Assembly (NCBI GenBank): GCA_040768125.1 | Contig: JAXGNG010000002.1 | Coordinates: 186,001-250,000, forward strand | Direction of reading: 5' to 3' | Length of the DNA: 64,000 nt | Source of the DNA: RBG-16-49-21 sp040768125 | GTDB taxonomy: Bacteria > Spirochaetota > UBA4802 > UBA5550 | Shown: positions 35,915 through 44,806 of the stretch, piece by piece | Layout: each line of letters starts with the position of its first letter | Numbering within the stretch: the stretch's first letter is position 1 | Program-made: the position numbers and the translations under genes | The notes under the pieces: generated by a model | The model's input: the letters and a program-made list of their open reading frames with translations, nothing else | The model's database searches: none | Told to the model about the DNA's origin: nothing

Positions 35915-38329
35915 ATGAAACGAATGATGGTTGCTGTACTGCTGCTTATGATTGATATCGTATTGTTAACTGGTTGTAATAATGACAAGGAATCCATTAT
36001 GGTGATTCCTGTTGGTAACTCCAGGCAAGTACTGAGCATCATTCTGAATAAATACAGCACTTCCATACTTGTAGGCGGGACCGAGCAGCTAACTGCTGAT
36101 ATCATTCCCGAAAATGCAGGGAACCAAAATGTTACATGGGATTCCAGCGATGACTCGGTGGCGACAGTATCACCCGATGGACTGGTAACCGCCGTTGATG
36201 AGGGCATTGCCGATATTACCGTGGTTACGGAAGACGGTGATCTGGAAGCTACCTGCGAGGTTACTGTTTCAGCGGTTCCAGTAGCAGTTGCTGACGTCAT
36301 GCTTAATAAGGACGAGACAACATTGGTTGTCGGAAATTCCGAACTTCTAACCGCGGACATCGACCCCAATGATGCGACAAATCAGAATGTGAGCTGGATC
36401 AGCACGAATGAGTCGATTGCTACTGTTACGGCAGGGGGGCTTGTCACCGCTATTGCGCCGGGAACCGCTTCGATAACTGCAATCACCGAGGATGGTTTAT
36501 ATACTGATTCTTGCGTGATAACGGTTAATGATGCTACCATCCCAGCCGAGGTATCCTCATTGACCGCATCGACCGGTGACGGGCAGATAGCGCTGGACTG
36601 GACCGACCCGACAGATGCTGATTTTGATCATATTGAGATTACCTGGGCTCCCGGAGGAACTTCTACCGTGGCCGTTCCCAAAGGAAACCAGACCTATACC
36701 GTGCTGGGGCTCAGTAATGGGACCGAGTATACTTTCACGGTTGTTTCTGTTGATCTGTATGGGAACAAATCGACCGGAAGCACTGTTGCTGAAACGCCAT
36801 ACAATATCAGGGAAGGCCTTGTGGGGGAATGGCTATTCTCGGGAAATCCAAATGATACGAGCGGATATGGCCATAATGGGACTGTGACAGGAGCGGCATT
36901 GTCAAGTGATAGGTTTAATAATTCTAACAAATCCTATTATTTTGATGGGATAGATGATAGAATCGATCTTGGCACATTTTTCACCCTGCATACATTCTCA
37001 ATTTCCTTATGGGTTAAGAATACTCGAATCTCCACTGATTATTCTGATATTATTGAGAATAATCATGATTTTACTAATCGTTGGTGTCTGCAAGTGCAAC
37101 CGAATTCAACTATATATGATTTTGGAGGTGTATATTCATCAATTCAAAACAATCAATGGACGCACATTGTATTAATACAGAATGAAAACTCTTATTCTGT
37201 ATATGTAAATGGAACATGTGTTGGGACAAATAATTGGGTCGGGGATGATGATGGAAATCAGAACCTTGTACTTGGCTACTGGTATGGAGGAACTTCGAGG
37301 TGGTACCAGGGATACATCGATGATATTCGAGCATATAATCGAGTCCTTTCTAATGCTGAAATTCTGGCTTTGTATCATGAAGATGAATGGGATGGCAATA
37401 AGGAGTCATATTCTGCAGATGGTATAAACTTCAAGATGGCGTATGTGCCGGGTAAAACATTTAAAACCGGCGAAGATGATATAGATACCGCGACAGTTTC
37501 TAATCCATATTGGATCGGAGAGACAGAGGTTACGTATGAATTATGGTATGCGGTTCATGCATGGGCAATCGCTAATGGATATAGTTTTGCCAACCCTGGC
37601 CGGGAAGGTCACGATGGTATAGTGGTTGATCCTGCTGGTGCTGCGCCTACTGTGGCGCGTTATGAGCCTGTGACGACAATAAACTGGCGGGATGCAATGG
37701 TATGGTGTAACGCGCTTACCGAATGGTACAATGCAATGAATGGAAGTTCTTATACGTGTACGTATTATACTGACGAATCCTATTCAGTACCAGTACGTGA
37801 AGTTGATAATGCCGCATCTGTATGTACAGAGGATGGATGTCAAGATAAGCCATTTATCATGGCTGATGTTGATGGTAATACTGATATGGCGAATTGTAAT
37901 AGCACGGGGTTCCGTCTGTTGACAAGTGATGAATTGGAACTGGCTGCAAGGTATATAAATGATGCAGATAGTGATGGAGATATTCTTGATAGCAACGAGT
38001 ACTACCCGTGGAATTATGCGAGTGGTGCATCTAGTGATATCAGTGATCCAGCAGCTACTGGTCTGGTAGCCTGGTATAATGCAAATAGCAGTAGCACTAC
38101 TCATGCCGTTGCCGGCAAAGATTCTAATGCTTTGGGGCTTTATGATATGAGTGGAAATGTATTTGAGTTCTGTTTTGGTTGGGCACCGGGATCATATGAA
38201 GTGTTGCGATTTGCGCGTGGTGGAAGCTGGCGTGATGTTCCGGGATGGTTACAAGTTGGAACTTTATCAACTGGTGATCCTGAGGCAACTGATACAAATG
38301 CGGGTTTACGTATCGGGAAGAATCATTAG
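35915..38329 (+). CDS. Modular surface lipoprotein: two Big_2, Fn3, LamG, FGE-sulfatase domains
   Basis: 804 residues from the ATG at 35915 (after GGTGGAGG), which starts a clean signal peptide M-K-R-M-M-V-A-V-L-L-L with lipobox L-T-G-C; an upstream frame from 35804 has no signal sequence. Domains in order: two bacterial Ig-like Big_2 repeats (about 40-200, each with L-T-A-D-I ... V-A-T-V ... G-L-V-T-A), a fibronectin III domain (about 210-295), a LamG/concanavalin-type domain (about 300-490), and a formylglycine-enzyme-like (SUMF1) domain to the end (W-I-G-E-T-E-V-T, G-F-R-L-L-T, R-G-G-S-W-R). In this context the last domain is probably a binding or structural module, not a sulfatase activator. 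Likely an outer-surface adhesin-like protein. Confidence 0.85.
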   Translation: MKRMMVAVLLLMIDIVLLTGCNNDKESIMVIPVGNSRQVLSIILNKYSTSILVGGTEQLTADIIPENAGNQNVTWDSSDDSVATVSPDGLVTAVDEGIADITVVTEDGDLEATCEVTVSAVPVAVADVMLNKDETTLVVGNSELLTADIDPNDATNQNVSWISTNESIATVTAGGLVTAIAPGTASITAITEDGLYTDSCVITVNDATIPAEVSSLTASTGDGQIALDWTDPTDADFDHIEITWAPGGTSTVAVPKGNQTYTVLGLSNGTEYTFTVVSVDLYGNKSTGSTVAETPYNIREGLVGEWLFSGNPNDTSGYGHNGTVTGAALSSDRFNNSNKSYYFDGIDDRIDLGTFFTLHTFSISLWVKNTRISTDYSDIIENNHDFTNRWCLQVQPNSTIYDFGGVYSSIQNNQWTHIVLIQNENSYSVYVNGTCVGTNNWVGDDDGNQNLVLGYWYGGTSRWYQGYIDDIRAYNRVLSNAEILALYHEDEWDGNKESYSADGINFKMAYVPGKTFKTGEDDIDTATVSNPYWIGETEVTYELWYAVHAWAIANGYSFANPGREGHDGIVVDPAGAAPTVARYEPVTTINWRDAMVWCNALTEWYNAMNGSSYTCTYYTDESYSVPVREVDNAASVCTEDGCQDKPFIMADVDGNTDMANCNSTGFRLLTSDELELAARYINDADSDGDILDSNEYYPWNYASGASSDISDPAATGLVAWYNANSSSTTHAVAGKDSNALGLYDMSGNVFEFCFGWAPGSYEVLRFARGGSWRDVPGWLQVGTLSTGDPEATDTNAGLRIGKNH

Positions 38330-38360
38330 ACCATAATTATCGAATTCAATGCAGAGTAAA

Positions 38361-38390
38361 AGCCCCGGCTCGTCACCGGGGCTTTCTTTT
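38361..38390 (+). terminator. Rho-independent terminator
   Basis: AGCCCCGG (38361-38368) pairs perfectly with CCGGGGCT (38376-38383), followed by TTCTTTT. It lies 31 bases after the modular lipoprotein stop and just before the right copy of the 95-bp direct repeat. Confidence 0.85.
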
Positions 38391-38396
38391 ATTATA

Positions 38397-38491
38397 CAAA
38401 TTAGACATACAAATTTGCATAACGTTCACCAAGTCTTCACCATAACGCGGATAATCGCGAATGAACGGACATCGACGGGTCGGATCAGGTA
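38397..38491 (+). repeat. 95-bp direct repeat, right copy
   Basis: Matches 24750-24844 in the same orientation with about nine substitutions and no gaps. It follows a terminator and ends 34 bases before the RelE gene, marking the likely right edge of the island. Confidence 0.85.
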
Positions 38492-38525
38492 GATGAATGA
38501 CGACGCCAAAAGCGGTTATCGCTGT

Positions 38526-38789
38526 TCACCGGGATGCATTCCGGTAGACTTCCCGGCGGTGCCTGATTCGAAGAACAAGAATGGTAACCCGTTTGTCGTT
38601 GATTTCATAGATTATCCGGTAATCTCGCACACGAATACGATAGGCATCGCGGTTTTTCAGTTTTACGCATCCCTTTGGGCGCGGGTTGTCGGCGAGGCCG
38701 TCGATGGCGTCATTAACGGCAGGAATGTCCCGCTCCGGGAGCTTTTTGTAATCCCGAATGGCCGAGGGGGCGATGAAAATTTCGTGCAT
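38526..38789 (-). CDS. relE: RelE/ParE-family toxin
   Basis: 87 residues, the usual size. Family features: F-I-A-P-S-A-I-R-D-Y-K-K-L-P at the start, K-L-K-N-R-D-A-Y-R-I-R-V-R-D-Y-R-I-I-Y-E-I in the beta-sheet core, and V-L-R-I-R-H-R-R-E-V-Y near the end. These match RelE-type mRNA interferases that cut mRNA on the ribosome. It follows the antitoxin gene after 3 bases, in one leftward operon. Confidence 0.88.
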   Translation of the reverse strand: MHEIFIAPSAIRDYKKLPERDIPAVNDAIDGLADNPRPKGCVKLKNRDAYRIRVRDYRIIYEINDKRVTILVLRIRHRREVYRNASR

Positions 38790-38792
38790 GAT

Positions 38793-38975
38793 TCAACGTT
38801 TTACGGAAGCCCAGCGCCTGGGAGGAGCTTTCTCTTTTTTTGCGCGGTCATAGGCGGCGATATCTTCCAGCTCTTCAATATATTCCAGCAGTTTATCGTA
38901 GTCCTTTTTGGGAAGGATGACACTTACCGGTTTGCCTTTACCGTCGACGATGTAGTTTTCTTTAATTGGAAGCAT
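38793..38975 (-). CDS. Phd/YefM-like antitoxin
   Basis: 60 residues from the ATG at 38975, preceded by GAAAGGCAG; a longer frame from 39071 has no matching N-terminus. The order K-E-N-Y-I-V-D-G-K-G-K-P-V-S-V-I-L-P-K-K-D-Y-D-K-L-L-E-Y-I-E-E-L-E-D fits a short antitoxin with a small DNA-binding start and a helix that wraps the toxin. It would neutralise the RelE toxin and repress the operon. Confidence 0.75.
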   Translation of the reverse strand: MLPIKENYIVDGKGKPVSVILPKKDYDKLLEYIEELEDIAAYDRAKKEKAPPRRWASVKR

Positions 38976-39299
38976 TGATACTGCCTTTCTCCCGATATGT
39001 GCGTGCTGCCGTTGCATTTCAATTGGCCGTTTGAAATCGAGCCGGCTATTCTTATGACAAAGATACTGCAAATCATTTCAGAATCAACAAAAAAACCTGA
39101 AATGGTCATGGTTGCCGCACCGGGAATCATCACGGTGCGCCCCTCGCCCAAGAAAGGAGAACCGCCTTGCCCGGACTATCTATGGGAGTCCCGCCACGGA
39201 AAGCACCTGCCGACGATTTCGGGAAACGCGCTATGAAGAAGAGCGCCCTCGTCGTAAATCGCAATGACAACGTACCACAGTCCCTCCCTGGCGCGAAAG

Positions 39300-39328
39300 A
39301 AACCCCCTGGCGGCGCCAGGGGGTTTTT
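39300..39328. terminator. Bidirectional hairpin terminator
   Basis: AAACCCCCTGG (39300-39310) pairs perfectly with CCAGGGGGTTT (39316-39326). A T run follows on the plus strand and TTTCTTT on the minus strand, so it can end the leftward alcohol dehydrogenase transcript. Confidence 0.8.
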
Positions 39329-39353
39329 CTCATTCACTCCGGATGAACCCGCC

Positions 39354-40562
39354 TCATGCCCGTATCCGCGCGATGATCTCCCGCAGCTGGTCGCCGTTGA
39401 GGAGCACGGGCACCTGGTACATCGGGTGGGCCTCCTGGAGCGCCCAATCGACGATCTGGTCGATGTCTTCGTCTTTGATGCAATCGAATTTCTCCGGCAG
39501 CTTCATGGCCTTGTTCATCCGCCTGATCTCGGCGATGAATGCCTTCGCCTTTTCCCCGTCGGACTGGCCCGGTTTTGATATTCCCGTGAGGTCGGCAAGG
39601 CGCGCGAGGCGGGGATGGATCTTTTTGCCGTAGTACTCGAGGCAGTAGGGAAGGATGACCGCGTTGGCCAGGCCGTGGGGCACGTTGTACAGACCCCCCA
39701 GGGTGTGGGCGATGGGATGCACGTAGGTCACGCCGCATCGCGTGAAGGCGAGGCCCGCCTTGTACGAGGCGTAGAGGAGCTCCCGCCTCGCGTTGATATC
39801 GCTCCCTTTCTTGTAGGCCTTCAGTATGTACTTGAAGATGGCCACGACGGCCTCCTCGCTCGCCTCCCGGCAGTATTTTGGCCTGTCCACGGTTATGTAG
39901 GCCTCAACGGCGTGGGTCAGGGCGTCCATACCGGTAGTGGCCGTGATGAAGGGCGGAAGGCCCACGTGAAGCAGGGGATCCATGACCGCGTAGGGCGGGA
40001 TGAGGAACAGGTCGTTGATCGAGTACTTGTGGTGGGTTTCCCTGTCGGTGACCACGGCGGCGACGGTGGTTTCCGATCCCGTGCCCGCCGTCGTGGGAAC
40101 GGCGAAGAGGGTGGGGATTTTCCAGAGGACTTTCAGGGTGCCTCCCATCCGCTCGATGCTCTTGCGGGGCCGGGCGATCCGGGCGCCCACGGCCTTCGCC
40201 GTGTCCATGGGAGAGCCGCCCCCCACGGCAATGAGGGCCTGGCATTTATTCTCCCTGTACATCGTGACGGCTTCCTCGATGGTGTCGATCTTGGGGTTCG
40301 GCTCCACCCTGTCGAAAAGGACATACGCCACCTTGGACACCTTCAGGGCCTTGAACAGGGGCTTTAACAGGCCTGTTTTTATCAGCCCCTTGTCGGTGAT
40401 GACCATGACATTGTCAAATCCCTTGCTTTTAACGAATTCCGGCAGCCTGGCAAAGGAGCCGTCGCCCTCGATGAGTTCCGGCTGCTTCCAGGGCAGCACA
40501 TAGGCCCCCTTGAAGAAGAAGAACTGGAAAATACGGATACCGATTTTAGTTAATGCCCACAT
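39354..40562 (-). CDS. Iron-containing alcohol dehydrogenase
   Basis: 402 residues from the ATG at 40562, which follows AGGAGG; a frame reaching 40595 starts before that site. NAD-binding motif G-G-G-S-P-M-D-T-A-K; P-T-T-A-G-T-G-S-E; metal ligands in T-G-M-D-A-L-T-H-A-V-E-A-Y and H-P-I-A-H-T-L-G-G ... N-V-P-H-G. It oxidises alcohols or reduces aldehydes with NAD(P) in the cytoplasm. Substrate unclear; the N-terminal extension (F-Q-F-F-F-F-K-G) is slightly unusual. It stands alone between a terminator and a repeat-filled gap. Confidence 0.92.
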   Translation of the reverse strand: MWALTKIGIRIFQFFFFKGAYVLPWKQPELIEGDGSFARLPEFVKSKGFDNVMVITDKGLIKTGLLKPLFKALKVSKVAYVLFDRVEPNPKIDTIEEAVTMYRENKCQALIAVGGGSPMDTAKAVGARIARPRKSIERMGGTLKVLWKIPTLFAVPTTAGTGSETTVAAVVTDRETHHKYSINDLFLIPPYAVMDPLLHVGLPPFITATTGMDALTHAVEAYITVDRPKYCREASEEAVVAIFKYILKAYKKGSDINARRELLYASYKAGLAFTRCGVTYVHPIAHTLGGLYNVPHGLANAVILPYCLEYYGKKIHPRLARLADLTGISKPGQSDGEKAKAFIAEIRRMNKAMKLPEKFDCIKDEDIDQIVDWALQEAHPMYQVPVLLNGDQLREIIARIRA

Positions 40563-40861
40563 CTCGTTTCCTCCTGTATGGTCAAGGAGCCTCATTCCTC
40601 AGCGCGGCTGAAGCTCGCTCTCCTGTGCTGAAAAAAAGAAACACCATTCGACATGCCCGCAGCTGTCGGGGAAGAACGTTGCCTTGCGTGTCACGTGCAG
40701 GTCAATGGGACTGCCTGGGACGCTTCGGGAAAGACGATGGAATATCGGAATCCATTTGCAAGGCAAATTTTCGGGAATGCCTGAAATATTCTCAATACTA
40801 TCCCGCACCCGGCGTTGAGCCTAGCCTTACGAAGGTGGGGCAGTGGGGGGATCGTGCGGGA

Positions 40862-40985
40862 GAACCCCCCGGCGCTGCGCGCCACCCCCCTTAATAAGGG
40901 GGGTTCTTCATGCAATGAATGGCTCGTATTGCAGTAACTGCGACCTCATTCGGCCCCCCCTTGCGAAGGGGGGCAGGGGGGATCC
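40862..40985. repeat. Composite GC-rich palindromic repeat between genes
   Basis: GAACCCCCC ... GGGGGGTTC (40862-40906) encloses GGCGCTGCGCGCC and CCCCCCTTAATAAGGGGGG. A second hairpin (about 40952-40985) has CCCCCC-TTGCGAA-GGGGGG. The second part is read as the last codons of the GGDEF gene. Nothing else is seen in 40563-40861. Confidence 0.65.
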
Positions 40986-42979
40986 TCTTCCCGCAGGGGG
41001 GCGTGCTCCACCCTGTTACGCCCGTTGTGCTTGGCGGCGTAGAGGGCCCGGTCGGCCTGCTCCTTCAGCTCGGCCAGGGTCCGGCACGTGGCGGGGTAGC
41101 AGGAAATCCCCAGGCTCACGGAGGTGCGGAGCTCCGGCCCGTCGAGCTTTTTCAGGAAGTCGAGGTCCTCGACGCGTTGTCGCACGCGCTCGTTCACCTC
41201 CATGGCGGTCGCCAGGTCGGTGTCCGGGAGGAGGATGGTGAACTCGTCGCCGCCGTAGCGGGACACGATGTCCGTTTTCCGGAAGGTCTCAGTGAACACC
41301 CTCGCCACCTCGACGATGTAGCGGTCGCCCACTTCATGGCTGTATCCCTCGTTCACCTCGCGGAAATTGTCCATGTCGGCCATGACCAGGACCAGGGGCG
41401 CGCCGCTCTTCTCCGCCGCGGCGAACCTGCCGTCGAGCTCGCTCTCCAGGTACCGCCTGTTGTACACCCCGGTGAGCTTGTCGGTGACGGCGCGCAGGCT
41501 CGCGTCCTCGCCCCACTTCACCATCTGGGTGATCACCTGGCCGCTGGCGTTCAGCCTGTCCGTGGTCTTGTTCAGCATGTTCTTCATCACCTTTATCGCG
41601 GGGATCGGGGCCAACCGCATCATGGTGAAGAAGTCGTCCTTGTGCAGGCGCAGGAGCTCGCTGTCCTCGGCGGCGACGCAGGTGGCCGAGCGCGGGGCGT
41701 TGTCGAAGATCGCCATCTCGCCGAAGAATTCACCCGACTTGAGAAGGGCGATCTCACGCTCGGTGCCGTCCTGGATGCCGATGCGGACCGACATGGCGCC
41801 GCTCATGATTATGTAGAGCTCGTCCCCGCCCTCCTTTTCCCGGAACACGACGCTGCCCTTCCCGAGGCGGACCGGCCTGAGCCTCTGGGCGAGCTGGTGG
41901 ATTTCCGATATCTTCAGGCTCGAGAGCATGCTGACCTTCTTGAGGAACGTGGTGAGCTCGTCCTCTCCGGAACGCGCCAGGAGAATTCCGTTGCCGCCTT
42001 TTTCCCTCTGCTCGAAGACCCTGGTGAAGGCCTTCTCGACCAGTTCGAGGATCTCCGTTTCATGCTCCGGGTAGGACGCTATGCCGATGCTGAAGGTCTG
42101 CATGAGGCTCTGCCTTCCCATCTTCGCCCCGATGTCGAAGCCGTTCATCTCGGCGAGGTAGGCCGCGGCAAGTTCCGCCGCCTCCTCCAGGGGAGTCCCG
42201 GGAAAGATGATGATGAATTCGTTGCCGCGGTAGCGGATCGCCAGGTCCCCCGGGCGGAGAAGGCTCGAGAGCTTCCATGATATCGCCCGGAGCGCCCCGT
42301 CCCCCGCCTCGTGGCCGAAGGTGTCGTTGATGAGCTTGAAGTTGTCCGGCTTTAACACGAGGAGGCTGAACAGGGGGCCCAGGAAGGAGAAATTCTTCGC
42401 GAGCTCGTCTTCCAGGTAGGTGCGGTTGTGCACCCCGGTCAGCTTGTCGAAGAACATCTGCTTTTTCAGTTCCTCGATCCAGCCGGCCTTTTCGCTGATG
42501 AGCCGGTGGGTCATGCGCTGCCGGCCGGCGTTCACGGAGATGAGCCTGTGGTAGACCTTGGCGAAGATATGCGCGTATTCGTCCAGGAACTGCTCCTGGT
42601 CGATCCCTTCCCGGGGAAAGGTGAGGAGGGTGGTGTCCTCGGCGGCCATGGCGAAGGCCGTCCGGGCGTCCTCCTCGAAGAACTCGAATTCGCCGAATAT
42701 CTCCCCGTCGATGAAGCGGGCGATCACCTGGGAGGGAGAGGGATCGCCACCCCCGTGGACCTTCTCCAGGTTGCTGGCGATGACCACCTCGCCCGTCGTG
42801 ATGATGAAGAGCTGGCTCGCCTTTACACCCCTCTCGAAGATGATCTTGCCCTTCCGGTACTCGACGAAGCCGCTTCGCGAGGCGAGGATTTCCAGGTCGT
42901 CGACTGGCAGGCCGGAGAAGATTTCCGTTTTACTGAACTGCTCGACGATGCTGCGGATCTGTTCGTTCGCTTCGTGCAT
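40946..42979 (-). CDS. Tandem cNMP-GGDEF-cNMP-GGDEF signalling protein
   Basis: 677 residues. Cyclic-nucleotide-binding domain 1 (about 20-140), GGDEF 1 (about 175-335), cyclic-nucleotide-binding domain 2 (about 352-465), GGDEF 2 (about 500-655). GGDEF 1 has R-G-N-E-F (251-255) and is probably inactive; GGDEF 2 has G-G-D-E-F (576-580). Both keep an R-x-x-D inhibitory site (R242-D245, R567-D570). The protein is soluble; it would make cyclic di-GMP under control of a nucleotide ligand. The last 12 residues (D-P-P-C-P-P-S-Q-G-G-A-E) come from the adjoining repeat and are not part of the fold. No membrane segment or signal peptide. Confidence 0.9.
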   Translation of the reverse strand: MHEANEQIRSIVEQFSKTEIFSGLPVDDLEILASRSGFVEYRKGKIIFERGVKASQLFIITTGEVVIASNLEKVHGGGDPSPSQVIARFIDGEIFGEFEFFEEDARTAFAMAAEDTTLLTFPREGIDQEQFLDEYAHIFAKVYHRLISVNAGRQRMTHRLISEKAGWIEELKKQMFFDKLTGVHNRTYLEDELAKNFSFLGPLFSLLVLKPDNFKLINDTFGHEAGDGALRAISWKLSSLLRPGDLAIRYRGNEFIIIFPGTPLEEAAELAAAYLAEMNGFDIGAKMGRQSLMQTFSIGIASYPEHETEILELVEKAFTRVFEQREKGGNGILLARSGEDELTTFLKKVSMLSSLKISEIHQLAQRLRPVRLGKGSVVFREKEGGDELYIIMSGAMSVRIGIQDGTEREIALLKSGEFFGEMAIFDNAPRSATCVAAEDSELLRLHKDDFFTMMRLAPIPAIKVMKNMLNKTTDRLNASGQVITQMVKWGEDASLRAVTDKLTGVYNRRYLESELDGRFAAAEKSGAPLVLVMADMDNFREVNEGYSHEVGDRYIVEVARVFTETFRKTDIVSRYGGDEFTILLPDTDLATAMEVNERVRQRVEDLDFLKKLDGPELRTSVSLGISCYPATCRTLAELKEQADRALYAAKHNGRNRVEHAPLREEDPPCPPSQGGAE

Positions 42980-43009
42980 GAATTGGCCAGCCGTTCCCGC
43001 CAGGGGCGG

Positions 43010-44272
43010 TTACCCGCATCCCCCGCTTTTGGCCACCTTCAGCTGCAGCTTCACTTTTTTCTCGTACCGTATATCCGGCAGCTCCCCGTGGTCACCGATC
43101 GGATTGGAAAGGGGGAGGCTCGACCCGTATGCCCTGGTGAAGAGGTACGACATTCCGTCGCTTTCCGGCGCGGCGGCATCTTTCCTTTTCGCGACGGTTT
43201 TGTCCGCCCCGAACACGTCGATCCAGTTGTTAATGCCCCCCTCGAGTATGTAGAGGTTCTGCACGCCGCTCACGCGGAGGAGCCGGTACGCCTCCGTCGA
43301 GGCCTTCTCGCCGTTGGAAACAAGGACCACCACGGTGTTGGGCGCTTCCTTTCTCAGGCTCATGATCAGGTCGTGCCGGTTGATCCCCGAAGCCGGCTCA
43401 TTCACGGAGCTGAGGAGGTTGAAGGTGTTGAAATCGGACTGGCCGCGCAGGTCGAGAATGCGCGCTTTGAGGTGGAAATCGTTCATCACCGAGAGGAGCT
43501 CCGCGGGATGTATGTATACCTCGCGTTTCTCGAGTTTCTGCCGCTCCCCGGCCGGGAGCATGTTCCACCGGTCCTCCAGGGATGGTTCGCCCTTCACCAG
43601 TATCACGACGGCGACCAGGATAAGGACGCCGGCGAAGGCGGGATGCACATGCTTCAGGGGATTGAGGGAAATGTCCTTCCATGGCACCTTTTCACCGAAG
43701 AATTTCTCGCTGATCCCCGCCCCGTAGAACATGAAGAGGGCCATGAATATGACGAGGACGACGACGGTGCCCGTGCCGAGTCCGAAGAGCGTCGGGAGCG
43801 TCAGCCTGCCGTAGTCCCCGGAGTGGTAGAACATGTTCAGGGCCGGGATCGAGAGGGATTCGCCCAGGAGGAACACGCCGAAGAGGACCCCGAGAACGAA
43901 GAACACGCCGTCGAGCTTGAGCGTCGAGGCCGCCACGAGGGACGTCCCCGGGCAGAATCCCCCTATGATGAAGCCTATCCCCAGGATGACTCCGCCGACT
44001 ATCTGGGGCCAGATGTAGGTCGGGTTCACCCATATAGTGTCGAAGTTGAGCCAGCCGAAGGCCGAGAAGAGGAAGATGAGGAGCATGGCCACGATAATCG
44101 CGGTGAACATGACCTTGAGCACGCGCATCTCGGTAAAATAGAACTGCGCCGCGAGCCTGCGGGAGTCGCCGAACCCTGACATCTCCAGGGCCATGCCGAA
44201 ACCGATCCCGATGGCCAGGTAGACCGCGTATCCCGCGAATTTTCCTAAGAGCATTGCGTCATGGGGTGCCAT
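43010..44272 (-). CDS. YeeE/YedE-type sulfur transporter with rhodanese-like C-terminus
   Basis: 420 residues, ATG after AGGAGG. Residues 1-250 hold about eight membrane segments with G-G-F-C-P-G-T-S (Cys near 107), the Cys motif of YeeE/YedE (TsuA-like) thiosulfate transporters. Residues about 265-365 resemble a rhodanese domain (A-R-I-L-D-L-R-G-Q-S-D-F-N-T-F-N), but the active-site loop reads V-S-N-G-E-K-A-S, with Ser where Cys carries the sulfane. The extreme C-terminus is S-G-G-C-G. Last gene of the leftward operon, 9 bases after the other YeeE gene. It probably moves thiosulfate or a related sulfur anion; the rhodanese part may only bind. Confidence 0.8.
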   Translation of the reverse strand: MAPHDAMLLGKFAGYAVYLAIGIGFGMALEMSGFGDSRRLAAQFYFTEMRVLKVMFTAIIVAMLLIFLFSAFGWLNFDTIWVNPTYIWPQIVGGVILGIGFIIGGFCPGTSLVAASTLKLDGVFFVLGVLFGVFLLGESLSIPALNMFYHSGDYGRLTLPTLFGLGTGTVVVLVIFMALFMFYGAGISEKFFGEKVPWKDISLNPLKHVHPAFAGVLILVAVVILVKGEPSLEDRWNMLPAGERQKLEKREVYIHPAELLSVMNDFHLKARILDLRGQSDFNTFNLLSSVNEPASGINRHDLIMSLRKEAPNTVVVLVSNGEKASTEAYRLLRVSGVQNLYILEGGINNWIDVFGADKTVAKRKDAAAPESDGMSYLFTRAYGSSLPLSNPIGDHGELPDIRYEKKVKLQLKVAKSGGCG

Positions 44273-44281
44273 ATCATCCTC

Positions 44282-44806
44282 CTATTGCCAGAGCCTTCGC
44301 ACGAACCACGCGAGCATGTAGCCCCCGGCGAAGACACAGAGCATGAAGGCCCAGCTCCCCGCGGCGAGTACGGCGCCCCCCGAAAGGGCCTGCCCCGAGG
44401 TGCAGCCCCGGGCGAGGCGCGCCCCGTATCCCATGATGGCCCCGCCGATGAAGGCGAAGAGCCACCGCTGGCGGTCGGTGATCCGCGGTCCCCGGCGGGT
44501 TTCGACCCTGAAGCGCCGGTGCAGAAGGCCGGAGATCGTACCCCCCAGGAAGGTCCCGGCAAGCATGAGAATCGAGCTGTGGTCGATGGCAATGAGGGAC
44601 CCGCCTCCCTTCTCGGCGAAGTAGGCCACCCGGTCCACGTGCGACGAGGCGAAGAGGTCCAGGATGCATATCTGTATCCTGCTCAGGGCGGCTGAGGCCC
44701 CCAGGCCGCTTCCCGTCATGTAGTACGCGATGAACAGGACGATTCCAAGGAATATCCCCCCGATATAGGGGTTTGTGTACGGTTTCGCGGCGGTATCCGT
44801 TTTCAT
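44282..44806 (-). CDS. YeeE/YedE-type sulfur transporter subunit
   Basis: 174 residues with four to five membrane segments and the motif R-G-C-T-S-G-Q-A-L-S-G-G-A (about 133-145), the partner of the C-P-G-T-S motif in the next gene. The two half-size proteins together resemble one full YeeE/YedE. Start overlaps the upstream cytochrome stop by 4 bases (44803-44806). Confidence 0.82.
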   Translation of the reverse strand: MKTDTAAKPYTNPYIGGIFLGIVLFIAYYMTGSGLGASAALSRIQICILDLFASSHVDRVAYFAEKGGGSLIAIDHSSILMLAGTFLGGTISGLLHRRFRVETRRGPRITDRQRWLFAFIGGAIMGYGARLARGCTSGQALSGGAVLAAGSWAFMLCVFAGGYMLAWFVRRLWQ

